Source: Fragum whitleyi
Lineage: Eukaryota; Mollusca; Bivalvia; Cardiida; Cardiidae
Length of the DNA: 64,000 nucleotides
NCBI GenBank assembly: GCA_948146395.1
Contig: OX411549.1
Coordinates: 29,883,272-29,947,271, forward strand
Direction of reading: 5' to 3'
The notes under the pieces are model-generated. The model was not told the origin of the DNA, searched no databases, and was given only the letters and a program-made list of their open reading frames with translations. Every line of letters starts with the position of its first letter. Position 1 is the first letter of the stretch. Position numbers and translations under genes: made by a program. Positions 43,790 through 55,325 of this stretch are shown here, one piece after another.

Positions 43790-44295
43790 GTAAATTTCAT
43801 TAAATTATTTGGAAGCACTTTTTTGGTAAGTAAATCGCAATTCTTAGATTTTTTCTATGTGTCATCGTTTTATGATATATCAATGTTAAACGTGTACGAG
43901 TATTTGAGAAGAAAACTTGTTTCCAGACCATTTCTTTTGTGCAAACATCATTCCCACAATCTATGGGTTGTGTTATTAAAGATTCGAAGCGTTTACGTAT
44001 AGGATAGAAAACGAGAGCCGTGGTATGTCTATTTCCCATATAGGCGGCACGAGATTTTCTATCTGACTTAGACCACGCTTTTCTTACGCTATCTGGATTT
44101 TTTTACCCGAACCTGTAAATAATGAAAAAGTGTATATCTCGATGTGATTATTCTCTAATCAAGTGTGAATATGCTTAAGTCACTTATGAATCTATTTCCG
44201 TTACCATTTTCAGATCTTTTGCACTTTTGCGACTGTCGAAAGTCTTTACGAAAAAAGAGCCGTATAAAATACTCGTCATCTTTTTGAAATGACTG

Positions 44296-44323
44296 CCCCC
44301 CCCCCCCAAAAAAAAAAAAAAAA
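44296..44323 (+). repeat. Poly(C)-poly(A) run
   Basis: Ten or eleven C followed by about sixteen A; a likely slippage or sequencing-error spot. Confidence 0.85.
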
Positions 44324-44502
44324 TATGATGCATACTTTTGATATACTGTTCTCTGATTGGCCGATTCGCTTCAAGCGTGGTCTAACCTCTTTGACACTTT
44401 CGTATACTTTGCCTGGATTTTAAAGCCCTGATATTTTTTACCTTAGGAATATAAGGAGCTAAAATACGTTTTCGTCTAGTGATCAATGAATTTATTTTAC
44501 AG

Positions 44503-44595
44503 AGTACGGTTGTCCAGCGTTCGATGAGAAATGCCCAGACACTCCAAAATGTCTTATATATCTGGGTGATTGTCCGGTCTGTAAATGTGAAATAA
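44503..44595 (+). CDS. Antistasin-like/mucin gene, Cys-rich exon 4
   Basis: A 93-bp phase 1-1 exon between ATTTTACAG and ATAA|GTAAGT. It encodes EYGCPAFDEKCPDTPKCLIY and then LGDCPVCKCEI. The six-Cys pattern ending CPVCKCE is the typical close of an antistasin module (C-x2-C-x-C). Confidence 0.72.
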   Translation, partial: STVVQRSMRNAQTLQNVLYIWVIVRSVNVK

Positions 44596-45950
44596 GTAAG
44601 TTATACATTGTTACGTTTAGGCTCTGGCAAAATTTCAAATAAACTCAGGATTGCTCGGGAAAAGAAAGTTATTAAACGAAAATCATTTTACATACAATAA
44701 GGCGAAGTATTTTGATGATCATGTATATCACACTCATTGGATACCAAATACCGATCTCTTCCAAATTTACCTTCAAACCATTGAAGACCGTTTTATCTTT
44801 AAAATGTTTCTCTTCACTAAATGTTAGGTAAATTTGCTGGTTTTCTTTTAAAATTTCCTGAATGCATCAAAGCGATGTCTAACACATTTATTGTGTTTCG
44901 TAAATACTAAACAAATGGAAAGCAATTTTGATTTGACCACATTAGTCGTTAGAAAAGGGAGGCTTCATACCAATTTTGCACCCAGTACGCAAAATACACA
45001 GAAAAAAGATAACGAATTAGGACAAAATAAGGTTTAATGTGCGCTGACTATGACCAATCGAACTTTTAGATCGTCGCTGTAGCATGTACCACTAAAATTC
45101 ATAAGATATTATGAAAACAAACAAACAAAAAAAAAAAACAACAAAAATCAGGAATTTCTTTTAAATATGAATTAGACCATTTTTAATGTTTTTCACGTCA
45201 GTTTTTCTCCTCGCACACCGTCGCGGCACCACAGGTTTTGCTATACAATTTGGTATAATTTCTTCGTTCGTAAAGTCGCAATGTCAGTATAAGTGAAATG
45301 ACGCACATTACGTGCGCCAAGATTCTTGTTCCATAAAATTCGACTTGGGTCATTTGTTTGTATTAAGGCAAATCTTGATTTAAAAAAGAACCGTCCAAAA
45401 CTACAAGAAATAAAGGCTTAAATCGGCGTTTTGGAATAACGTTAATTGGGTAAAATTGGTCTGTTTGAAATGTCAAATACAGAATGGACAGAAAGATAGG
45501 CCAGTCGTTGTTTTAACCACAGTACTAGAGTAGTTCACCGGTATGGGGCTTGATACAACTGATTGGCAGTTGATGAAAATTATTGCATAAAATGTGCGTT
45601 TTCGGGTCGTAATAAGCATACGTTAACGGACAAAACCCGGGCATTTACGAGAGAAAACGTGGATTTACAAGTACATTCACGTACCGTTAACGCCCGGCTT
45701 TTTTCACTTAAATATTCTCGATCTGGGCCTATACACTTTATCAGTTCCCTTGTCCAACGTTAGCATTCCTAAAGCCGCTGCTCAAAGTCCCGCGTTAAAA
45801 TGTGTGACGTCATAAATTAACCAAGCAACGCCGGTAAAAACAAGATGGACGATGTAATGCATGACGGCATATAAGTAGGTTTGTTACTAGTTCTATATCG
45901 TTTCTATGAAATTATTTTGCTCTTCAATATCTTTTTATGCAATAAAAGTG

Positions 45951-46071
45951 TTAATTCAAGCTTTTTCGGGCGTTAACATTTGCAGAGACACTCATAATGC
46001 TTTAACGCCCTCGTGCTTCGCACCATTTTTCGGGTCTCTGCAAATGTTAACGCCCGAAAAAGCGTGAATTA
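45951..46071. repeat. Palindromic element TTAATTCAAGC...
   Basis: AGCTTTTTCGGGCGTTAACA and TTTGCAGAGA at the left pair with TCTCTGCAAATGTTAACGCC and CGAAAAAGC at the right around GCCCTCGTGCTTCGCAC. It abuts the fold-back element at 46073. Confidence 0.65.
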
Positions 46072-46072
46072 A

Positions 46073-47302
46073 GGTAACTGCGGACAGATAACATAGTCGA
46101 ATTTTCGACTTTCTTAAAATCTCACAATAATTCCTGAGATTTGTATTTGAGGTGCGAGAATTAGCGAACACGCAATGAAAAGGGTCTGAAGCCCGTTCAT
46201 TTGACGTCGTGACGTCATTAAGGGGCCAACCCCTTTTCGACCCGCCAAAATCAATATTTGCAAATATTTTCTGAATTAATCGGCCGATTTTCACGAAAAA
46301 AGTTCCATTTTGAAAGTCCAAGAACGCCCGAGCTATTCGTTTAATTTCGCGAATTCTAAGATTTGACGTTCTTTTTTTTTTCATTTCAATTTTTGTAAAT
46401 AAGTTGAAATTTCTCAAAATTTCGTCCGGTGACCTATGCTGATTTTTTGTTATTTGTAGCGAAAAAAATATGCTTTGCACTAATCATATAAAAATGATAT
46501 GTCTTCGGGTTAGATTTTTTTTATTAAATTCGATTTTGTGAAGTTGTTGGAACAGTTTTCGTCGGATTCGACGTCGCACTAAAACCATCTGCACTATGCT
46601 TATTTGGCGCCAATCTCCGTGCAAAAACTTATACTAAAATATTTGAAATTTAGGTTTATCGTAAAATATAGGGTTCAAAAGTTTTAAATCTGGATGTGAT
46701 TTTAAGAAATAAAAATAAAACACGTATGTGTTATCCATTTAAAAGAACATTTTGTGAACATTTGACGCGACGTTGAAATATCCTCTGGTTTGCGTTATCT
46801 TCGCGGAATCGAATTTTACAAAAAATCTAACCCGATTTCAAATTTCTTCAACGGATTGGTTTGGCAGCAACATATCTAAATTTCAACATAGGTCACCGGA
46901 CAAATTTTCGAGAAAAAAGGCAATATTTCCAGTGACTATACTCGAAAATAGCAACGCAGAAGGCATTAACATTAAATACGTTACACTTAATTGTATTTCT
47001 TACACTTATATCCGCATATCAATAGAACATAAGATCTGGCGTCTTTAAACGAAGCAAATGGCGTTTTCGGGATAAAAATCGGTTTATTATTTCCGAAAAA
47101 ATGGACAATTACTGATTTTGTCCCCTAAAAAAGGGGTCGGCCCCTTGATGACGTCATGACGTCAACTCTACGTTATGAAATTCCTTTCTATGACCGAAAT
47201 ATGAAATCAGGTACTTCAAAGTATTGTTTTATCGCATTAGGCATGATTTGCAGACAATTCAAAATTTGGACCTAAAATGGCCCTCTAAGTGTCCGCATTA
47301 CC
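46073..47302. mobile_element. 1.23-kb TTAA-flanked fold-back element
   Basis: Ends GGTAACTGCGGACA and TGTCCGCATTACC, with TTAA on each side (46069-46072, 47303-47306). The arms are long. TTGACGTCGTGACGTCATTA with GGGGCCAACCCC near 46200 pairs with AAGGGGTCGGCCCC and TGATGACGTCATGACGTCAA near 47125-47165. No transposase frame. A decayed relative is at about 1960-2760. Confidence 0.7.
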
Positions 47303-47874
47303 TTAATACGCTTATAATAAACAACATACTCGGTCCTTTAAAAGGCAAACGTAACGACGTTATCGATAATAAGATATGCCGTCAGTCTTGAGTGAACAAG
47401 AAATGGGAGGATAGGTTATGACCTGTCTTTTTGTCACGGCATCTGTACTGTGAGATCGAAGATTTATTGTCTGTATGCTCTCGTTCGTCTGACGTCAAAG
47501 GAACATTTTGCGTTATATCGGCGTTGTTCTTCGGTTTGTTCGATTCGGCTTTGCAAACATAATGGCCAAATTACTATTTTAAGCAAAAAAATCCAGATAT
47601 AATCAGTATTTTGTAGGTTGACGCTTATCAGGAGGTCGGAAAACAGATATGAATTTTGAGACGCAAAACAACTTTTTTCCAAACGCTCTATGGTGTTAAC
47701 TGAGTACATGCAAATTACTCATGAGTTGATCCCACCATTTGAAAAAAAATAATAGGTAGAAGGTAGGTAGAGCGAAGCTCGAATAGAATATTTATATATA
47801 ATGTCTATCTGTTTTACTCCCCTTTCTTCGCAGTTGAACTACATTGTACATTCTACCATATCAATATTTTCAAG

Positions 47875-47987
47875 GTGCGGGGCCACCGACCTGTCCTTCC
47901 GTTACCTGCCTGTTAGACTGTGGTACATTCCCCCTGAAGACAGGCGTAAATGGCTGCACCGTTTGCGAATGTGATCTTACTGGTTAG
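47875..47987 (+). CDS. Antistasin-like/mucin gene, terminal antistasin exon 5
   Basis: The last exon takes one base from exon 4, so it starts SAGPPTCPSVTCLLDC, followed by GTFPLKTGVNGCTVCECDL, and stops at TAG 47985-47987. The order C..C..C-G..-GC-xx-C-x-C is the clearest antistasin-like repeat of the gene; family members are protease inhibitors or extracellular adhesion modules. The acceptor TTTTCAAG has a poor pyrimidine tract, but frame, Cys pattern and stop all agree. An AATAAA follows at 48081. Confidence 0.72.
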
Positions 47988-48080
47988 AACCAACATCCTT
48001 TAGGCTCATTTCATACGAGGAAAAATGGGAGATCTGCGAAATCCGGCTCTGTTGAAATGTTTTGTGAACAATATACTAGT

Positions 48081-48086
48081 AATAAA
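48081..48086 (+). terminator. Candidate poly(A) signal of the antistasin-like gene
   Basis: AATAAA lies 94 bp after the TAG of the terminal exon, in AGTAATAAAGAATG. It is the first canonical hexamer downstream and suits a short 3' UTR. Confidence 0.45.
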
Positions 48087-48234
48087 GAATGTTTCCGATG
48101 AAATCATTCCACGCTCCCGCAATTCTGAAATAAAATGTTTACAGCAGACTTTGTCATTCTGGTACACACATAACATTCAGAGCTTTTATTATTGAAGTGA
48201 CTGTGTCACTACTAATTTTTTTTTTTTTTGATCC

Positions 48235-48372
48235 TTAATAGTTCCGCGACGTTTCAAAACTTATCATCTATCCCAATGTTAACTGAGGTTTCCTAATGAG
48301 ATCATTAGGAAACCTCGGTTAACACTGTTAAAGTGCATTACTTCCGAAACGTTGCGGAACTATGAATAGGCA
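48235..48372. mobile_element. TTAA-type long-TIR MITE, truncated copy 4
   Basis: TTAATAGTTCCGCGACGTTT, the inner arms AACTGAGGTTTCCTAATGAG and GGAAACCTCGGTTAAC, and GTTGCGGAACTAT identify it. The outer ends (GGTAGTGGACCC) are missing. It lies just after the antistasin-like gene. Confidence 0.7.
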
Positions 48373-49457
48373 ACTCCCTGAAGTCATAATACTTCTAGTA
48401 TGATGTTAATGCCACTTTCAACTGCATTGGTGTTCAATCGCGACGGCTGGTGCATCTATCGATTGTTAGACTCTCATTTATCATACCAGTATAAGCACAA
48501 CATTTCACAAGAGCAACCCTTTTTGCTTATCATTCCTACAATTTGCCGATTGGTGGGAGACAAGTGAGTTGCGTCAAGATAACTTTCATCAAATGTCGGA
48601 GATTTAAGGTCTTTCTTGTGTAAAGTATGGGTTGACAGAATGTCAAAATTATACTTAAAACGAATACAACATGTTATTCCCCCATTTTATCTGAAACTTA
48701 GATGACTTTGCCGGTTCGTTTAAAAAATATTGAAAAAAAGTCCGATTTCTTCAGTTGGTGGGGAAATCGGCCATAAGATAGGAAGGGGTCTATCTTAAAA
48801 TGTTGATTGTGCAAGTAACTGTGTATAACCATGCGGAGTATATTAATGTAATATATATATTGGCATAAATCTTGGAAATTATAAACAGCTAGTTTTGAAC
48901 AATGAATCTTAATCGAAGCGACGAAAGAGCGTCACCTATCCACATGGGTAAACCTGACGTCAAATGCATCAAATTGGTGTTGAGTAAAACAAAAACAAAC
49001 GAAAGATTAAAACTACACATGTTATAATGACAAAACGCAACGTTTTACCATGTTTTTTTTATCAAATTGTAATTCTCCCAAAGATCTCCATAGATCTCGC
49101 ATTAGAGATATATTTTTTAACCATATCGATCAAACGACCACCAGAATCTGAAATACCTAAAAATTTCACAAAGTTGCTTAATTCACGTCTGAGGTATTTT
49201 CAAGTTCACGGGAAAGTCCGAGTTATTTTTCGAATTACTTTTATTCGCAAGTCAACCCTGCCTTGCAGGGGTCAAACCCTGTAAGTCCAGTCAATAACGC
49301 TTTGAGATAGATAAGTAAAACACTAATAAAAAGTTTTATTTTCTACAATTTTAAAGAAAAATACAAAGGTGAGAGTCGATGTTATATTCAAATACACAGA
49401 TACACAAATCATAGAGGAAGTTATAATCACATTCGATCGCTATGCCTGTTGAATTGA

Positions 49458-49458
<1 letters not shown>

Positions 49459-49483
<25 letters not shown>
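49459..49483 (+). repeat. (CA)n microsatellite
   Basis: About twelve CA units just left of the 255-bp MITE. Confidence 0.9.
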
Positions 49484-49488
<5 letters not shown>

Positions 49489-49494
49489 TAAATG

Positions 49495-49749
49495 TGACCC
49501 GTCACGCGAAAAGGAACCATCTGGGAAAGCTGTTTAACAAATATTAGAAAAAGAGATTGGGTCCAGCGTTGGTCAACCAGAGGTCGAATCTCAAAAAAAA
49601 TCAGTGGAAGGTAGATTGATCATTATAGATTCAGAAAATAAGCACATTGTGAAAAGTTTCAACCCTGGTCAGTCTGCGCAATCCGCGCAGTCTGACAAGA
49701 GTCGACACTTAACGGACTACCCAGATGGTCCCTTTTTTCGTGACGGGTC
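49495..49749. mobile_element. 255-bp TIR MITE (GACCCGTCACG)
   Basis: Ends GACCCGTCACGCGAAAAGGA and CCTTTTTTCGTGACGGGTC; the next bases ACCATCTGGG / CCCAGATGGT also pair. A fragment of one end (AGATGGTACCATTTTGACTG, ACGGGTCA) recurs near 59610-59640. Confidence 0.75.
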
Positions 49750-50981
49750 TCATATATGAACCGTTCTCTAGGAAAACCTGACTTAATGACGTCATTTTGA
49801 AATTTTATGTGTTAAATCCGGTTATTACAGGACAAACAATTTAGACTAATCCAATTCAAAGAATCCGCAGACGTTAATTCAATGTGCTTTAATGGAAATA
49901 GACTGCAAAATATTGAAAAAAAAACTTTGAGAGAAAGGGAGAATTTATTTTATCTAAATGCTTTTTGTCTTACTTACTTTCAGTGCATAATCATTAAGGT
50001 TTGATGGAAAATAATAACCTTAACAGGTTGAAAAATTTATTTCTCTTTGGGAAAAAAACATGATTTTCTTGTTTTACGAATAACAAATATTGCATTTCTT
50101 TTCTAGAATTATGTTTTATGTCTTTTTGTCAATTTAGTTATCATTTAGGCAGGTTTTTTTCCGGTGAACGTATCGTATGTATTTTTCAAAATCGTTAGTT
50201 AAAATGTAAAATACTTTTAGGAAAAAAAGAAAAAACAAAACAGTTGAACATTGCTATAGACATAAATAGAGAATAACATTTTAGTGTCATAAAATATCAA
50301 TGTAATCTGGTCGAGGTTGGGAGCCGAGACCTGGTAAGATTGATATTCTAAGACACTTACCTGTTAGTCTATTTATCACTCAATCATTTTTAGCGCTTAA
50401 ATATAATAAAGATTTAAAATCAAAGAAATTCAGGCACAGTGTATGCAAAATGTTCTAAAAATAGACTGCCTGATATGTTATGTTATCAGACAGGTGATAT
50501 CAGGTCAATACAGGCTTCATTGCATGATAAATTACTAGCTACACCCAGTTACTCTCGACGTTTTAGCGGTAAGGAAGGCCAAAATTGACGTCGACATATT
50601 CGATCACATTTTTAACGATTCTAAAACGTCTGCAGTTGCGTGTTACTTAGGTTACTAGGAGTGAAGATGATTTATCCCGACTCACTAAAAACAAACCATG
50701 CTTTTGGTATCCATCGTGGAAATGGATTACACATTTGGGAAAAAAACTGATTGACCGTAAAAAGTTTTGACTTCATTTTAGCAGGATATCTTCCCTACCA
50801 AATGGAATCATTTATTCGTCTATATCTCCTTAAAACATCTCAATCTGAATTTTTATAATCTAGTAATGGATAAAAATTGTCTGTCTGTACGTTGTCTTAA
50901 GTATTGCGAAAGCTAGAAACTATGTCTTGAATGGGCCACAGTTACGACGTTTTGCTATACAACAAACAATTAATGGAAGTA

Positions 50982-50987
50982 TTTATT
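50982..50987 (-). terminator. Candidate poly(A) signal of the CYYR1-like gene
   Basis: Forward TTTATT reads AATAAA on the minus strand, 20 bases after the stop codon at 51007. This implies a very short 3' UTR. Confidence 0.5.
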
Positions 50988-51006
50988 ATTTTTCTAAGGC
51001 TTTGAC

Positions 51007-51098
51007 CTAATATTTCTGATCGTATCCATAGTTCACTGGGTTCATACCCGACTGTGACTGTTGGCTTGATGATATCTGCTGGATTGTGACTCCGGAGG
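51007..51098 (-). CDS. CYYR1-like membrane protein, exon 4 (C-terminal tail)
   Basis: A terminal exon 4.1 kb from exon 3. The single G left by exon 3 joins CC to make Ala. It reads SGVTIQQISSSQQSQSGMN and PVNYGYDQKY, then TAG at 51009-51007. A Gln/Ser-rich tail with a C-terminal Tyr pair is usual for the family. The acceptor is ATTTACAG. A minus-strand AATAAA lies 20 bases after the stop. Confidence 0.8.
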
Positions 51099-51121
51099 CT
51101 GTAAATACATAGAGGATAATC

Positions 51122-51275
51122 GTTTGTTTCAGTGTAAGATCGATTTATATTTCATTGAGTGAACAACAAAAGCTATATTTTCACGAGTGGCAGAGCCACG
51201 AGTGAAAATAAAGCTTTTGTTATTCACAAAATGAAATATTAATCGATCTTACTCGAAAAACAAACGACTATTCTA
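51122..51275. repeat. Hairpin element next to the CYYR1-like terminal exon
   Basis: CGTTTGTTTCAGTGTAAGAT with AAAGCTATATTTTCACGAGT pairs with ACTCGTGAAAATAAAGCTTT and ATCTTACTCGAAAAACAAACG around GGCAGAGCC. It starts 23 bp upstream of exon 4's acceptor, so it may reach into the branch-point region. Confidence 0.65.
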
Positions 51276-53820
51276 TTTCTTTAATGCAAAAATGAGACAA
51301 AATGTAAAATTTCTAGGACATATTTTCGTAAAGCGCGTCATTTTGCACGTGATTGCTATGCAACGTTCATTGTGGCGTCACTTATTTCGCCCCGCATAGA
51401 TGACGTGAGATAGGGTGAAATGCACAAAAGCAGGGTATAAAATTTTGATAATTTCACTGCTTTTGCGGTGAGATTATCAAGTGATAATCTACCGTTATTT
51501 CTCGATAAACCATCAAAAAGCATTAGTGAAAATGTGTTTATAAAACAGATTCTTTAATTAATTCTTGTGTTTATTCATTTTATGAATTATTTATTAATAT
51601 ATTTTTGCTTCACAATATTTAAGGGTTGAAGAGGGTTGATTTTTTTCTAATTTCCTTGAGTTGAGTTTAACCTAATTACTCTGTATGAATGCTTGAAGCG
51701 GATTCAGACGTGAGTATGATAATGTTTTTAGTTTCATACCTCAATGAAATTAAAATTATTCTCTTCATATATAATAATTCAATACCTTGAAACAAAAATG
51801 AAAGAATTTCTTCATAATAATACACAATTTCTTGTGTGACTTCTTTGTGCGCAAGCTTAAAAATACCTGCGTAGTCAATGCCTACTACAAAGCTGATTTC
51901 ATTGAGGAATAAAAGCCAATCAAAATGCAAGAAAAATGATGGAAACTTCTAATTGAGCCAGTGCGCGACATTTCCAACACTTTCAAATGCGTGAATGTTA
52001 AGACTCCGATCAGCCTGTGCAGCCGCACAGTCTGATCAGTCTTCACAAGGCGCACAATAGATGATCACGGAACTAAAGGTGCTGTCTGCAACCCAAGATT
52101 AATTTCAATGCACTGTGCGATTGTCTAGGATGCTTAACCGATGTCTATCATGCACGCATGAAATTTTTGAAATGTCACGCACAGGCTCACTTTTTTTAAT
52201 GATCATATCAAAAGATAAGAGATAATTAATACCGTTGTATGAGGTTTCGCACATTCATACAAGGCACCTTTTTTTAATTAAAATAAATTAACTAAAGTCA
52301 GACAAATATTTCCTCCATCTGTTAAATGATCCGTCACGAGGTTGTACTTGTTTTGAGAAAACCACAGGAAGCTATTGGTAGGTGCACTAGCCATTGAAAC
52401 GTGAAAGTCCCTTTTTGTAGCTGATACCAAAAACCAAGCATGTATGTGAAATGCAAACAAAGCATGCGGTATTGTTATGTGATTTTAATACATTTGTTTA
52501 CAATCGAAGGGTCAAAAAAGCGACTTCTACTTACAGAGACCTTGACGCGCTGATCGCCAAAGTCTTTAATTCACGCACTTGCGAAATATTTAAAATGTGA
52601 CAAAATCATAACATTTGAAAAATATAAAACGTTGAGGCATATGACATTTAATACGACATGTCTTTATTTCGGCAGGGTTTGTTTGATAACGATATGTTCA
52701 GCCTTTGATAAAAGATAGTTACACATTTCGGCTTTCGGCAACAGAAACTTCCTAACTGCAGCTTGAACAATACGCATTTACGAGGTTATTGTTGCCGATC
52801 GACGGACACTAGATTTATCACCATGCAAGTCTGTGCGAATTTTTAAGTTGAATATTGATAAAAAAAACTAATAGTTTGTTTGTTCAAAGCCGTGTATCTA
52901 AAGTCATAGGACGAAATTGCGAGGCCTCTATTTGATCCAAGATAACGGTCAAACTATCTTTCAAGCTTGAAAAATCTTGATTTTGTCACTTTGCAAAACA
53001 ACAAGCTTTCGATTTGGCCATAAAACAATAGGTTATTTTATCAATTCATACAATAAATATTACATTACATACCTTTCGTAGTTAATCATATGAAAGCCCT
53101 TGTAAAGATTTGTAAGAATTGTCAGATTTTTATTCATCTCAATAGCAGGGATCATTTAAGGTCAATAAAACGAGCTATGTATTCGCGAATAGGTAAGACT
53201 ATACATGTACATTTTTGTATTTAAAATAATCTTTTTTCTGTTTTCAACGCCTAACTGCCAAGCCTATTCTACGTGAACATATTCAAGGAATGAAAAGTTA
53301 TAACGGTGTGTTGCTTTTGCAGTTTGAAGGCTAATTTGACATAATATTTTAATAGTGACCACAACGGCACAGTCCAAATAAAGCAGGATTAAATCAACAA
53401 CTAAGTACTACATCAGATCTGTATAAAACATTACTTGAAAAAGATATCACCTACCAACAAACAATGTCATTTTTTTTCACAACAAATGTTGTGAAAAAAG
53501 AAGGAATTGTTTCGGTGGTAGGTTAATTACTTTGCAAGTAGTTTTAACAGTGTTAACTTTAACAAGAAAATCAGCCTTGGATTTAGAATATAAAAAGATT
53601 AAAAAAAAACGTGTAAGAAATGTTACCACGATTTGTACAGCGGGGTACCACTTCTTAAAAGTTTCTATCTTCACAAAGGGCCGATTTAGAAAAGGAAATT
53701 TAAATATGGCATAACCGGCACCATTTCCCGCTGTTGAACAATATCAATTACGTCTCTACGAGTACAACAATATGTATAACAGCCTATCATACAACAGCAT
53801 ATAGACAACACATAAATAAT
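51276..53820. other. Intron 3 of the CYYR1-like gene, part without array
   Basis: One TIR repeat (51955). At 53475-53515 a short hairpin (CACAACAAATGTTGTG). Otherwise AT-rich sequence without recognisable exons. Confidence 0.5.
51955..52189. mobile_element. GAGCCT...AGGCTC TIR repeat, copy 5
   Basis: GAGCCAGTGCGCGACATTTC at the left, GAAATGTCACGCACAGGCTC at the right, inner ATCAGCCTGTGCAGCCGCAC. Confidence 0.65.
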
Positions 53821-55197
53821 CACCTACTTGGCGTCATTCCTGATTTTGTTGCAACAACGATCGTGTTCCTCCGAGGTAAACAACACTCAATACAACACAT
53901 ATCGCACCATATCAACATCACATAAAATGTCAAATCACTTACAGTTGGTTACATTGTGAAATTGACATTAAATTTTAACTCAATCAAAACCATTCTAACT
54001 CACTCACTCAGCGCTCCATTCATTCATTCCAGACACTCACTCAAACCATTCAAAAACGATCCAAACTCACTGAAAAACATATAACAACAACTTCGTTCAA
54101 AATAAAAATAGCTGGGACAAAAATCGGGATTTCACTTAATATTTAATTGAAATCATAAGGGTCCCATTGGTTATCGAAGAAATAGGGAGCTTTCTATAGA
54201 ACTTGTATGCATAATTTTATTAAAGGGAGGTAATCAATATTGCAAATTTTGTTCATCCTGAACAAAATTTGCATTACTGGATTACCTCCCATTAACTTCA
54301 CTCGAAAGTCGCCCCACACATTCATTCTAATTCATTCCTTAATCATTCAATATTCATTCTCCTTGTCAATTTCACGATGTTGTTAACTGTACCTGGCATC
54401 ACTCCTAGTTGCTGTCCAACCACGATTACCCTCCGAGCTCAATAAAGTCTAAAACAACACATACCACGATATATAAACAACACATTAACTGTCAAATCAC
54501 TTACCTGGCATCAGTCCTAGTTGCTGTACAACGACGATTAGCCTCCGAGCACAACAAAGTCTAAAACAACACATAGCACTAAATATAAACAACACCTTTA
54601 ATGTAATCAAAATCACTTACCCGGCATCATTCCTGGTTGCTGTACAACAACGATTAGCCTCCAAGCTCAACAAAGTCTAAAACAACACATAGCACGACAT
54701 ATAAACAACACATGAAATACAATCAAAATCACTTACTATGCATCATTCCTAGTTGCTGTACAGCGACGATTACCCTCCGAACACAACAAAGTCTAAAACA
54801 ACACATAGCACGACATATAAACAACACATGAAATGTAATCAAAATCACTTACCTGGCATCATTCCTGGTTGCTGTACAACAATGATTTGCCTCCAAATAC
54901 AACAAAGTCTAAACAACACATAGCACTACATATAAACAACACATGAAATGTAATCAAAATCACTTACCTGGCATCATTCCTGGTTGCTGTACAACAATGA
55001 TTTACCTCCAAATACAACAAAGTCTAAACAACACATAGCACTACATATAAACAACACATGAAATGTAATCAAAATCACTTACCTGGCATCATTCCTGGTT
55101 GCTGTACAACAATGATTTACCTCCAAATACAACAAAGTCTAAACAACACATAGCACTACATATAAACAACACATGAAATATAATCAAAATCACTTAC
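53821..55197 (-). repeat. Array of about 9 copies of the exon 3 end plus donor in intron 3
   Basis: Units of 115-116 bp start (plus-strand CACTTAC) at 53821, 53936, 54498, 54614, 54730, 54846, 54961 and 55076, with the real exon 3 junction at 55191. On the minus strand each unit carries a version of VVVQQPGMMPG followed by GTAAGTG or a close variant, then about 60 bp of intron. The three units nearest exon 3 are almost identical, so the array is still being homogenised. One unit is split by the MITE at 53942. Confidence 0.85.
53942..54389. mobile_element. 448-bp TA-flanked MITE (CAGTTAATAACATCGTG family), inside the exon 3 array
   Basis: Ends CAGTTGGTTACATTGTGAAA and TTTCACGATGTTGTTAACTG. 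Subterminal GAAATTGACATT/CTTGTCAATTTC arms and a central palindrome (AAATTTTGTTCATCCTGAAC). It interrupts an array unit between CACT-TA and TA-CCTGG. Neighbouring intact units read CACTTACCTGG, so the target-site duplication is TA. This resembles Tc1/mariner-type insertion. Confidence 0.88.
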
Positions 55198-55325
55198 CTG
55201 GCATCATTCCTGGTTGTTGTACAACAACAGTAGTATTCCTCTGAGCACAACAACATTTATAACAACAAAAACAACAGCAAACAAACACAGCGATCCAAAA
55301 TACAGCGATTAGTATCGGCGCCCAT
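55198..55325 (-). CDS. CYYR1-like membrane protein, exon 3 (TM helix and CC-rich stretch)
   Basis: A 128-bp exon from acceptor ATTTTAG to donor CAG|GTAAGT. It encodes WAPILIAVFWIAVFVCCCFC, a hydrophobic TM helix, followed by CYKCCCAQRNTTVVVQQPGM. The clustered cysteines at the cytoplasmic face are likely palmitoylation sites. The VVVQQPG motif recurs in the family. The last 55 bp plus the donor are repeated about nine more times in the next intron. Confidence 0.83.

Larger units (their letters stand above)
44596..47874. other. Last intron of the antistasin-like gene
   Basis: 3.3 kb. The right half is the palindromic element (45951) and the 1.23-kb fold-back element (46073). The left part, 44600-45950, shows only AT-rich sequence and GGGCGTTAAC/GTTAACGCCC words related to the palindrome. 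Confidence 0.55.
47988..51006. other. Intergenic stretch between two convergent genes
   Basis: Holds the truncated TTAA MITE at 48235, (CA)n and the 255-bp MITE at 49495. A small inverted repeat at about 50278-50365 surrounds CTGGTCGAGGTTGGGAGCC. No gene recognised. Confidence 0.55.

Noticed and set aside
45992..46480. 162-codon minus-strand frame
   Set aside because: Lies across two palindromic repeats and has no recognisable domain; chance frame in a fold-back element.
53821..55190. Each intron 3 array unit as a separate cassette exon (GTTTTAG acceptor, 56-bp exon)
   Set aside because: With the one base left by exon 3 these cassettes run into stops within about 10-20 codons, whereas direct splicing to 51098 gives a perfect frame and a family-like tail. 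Kept only as possible decoy donors.
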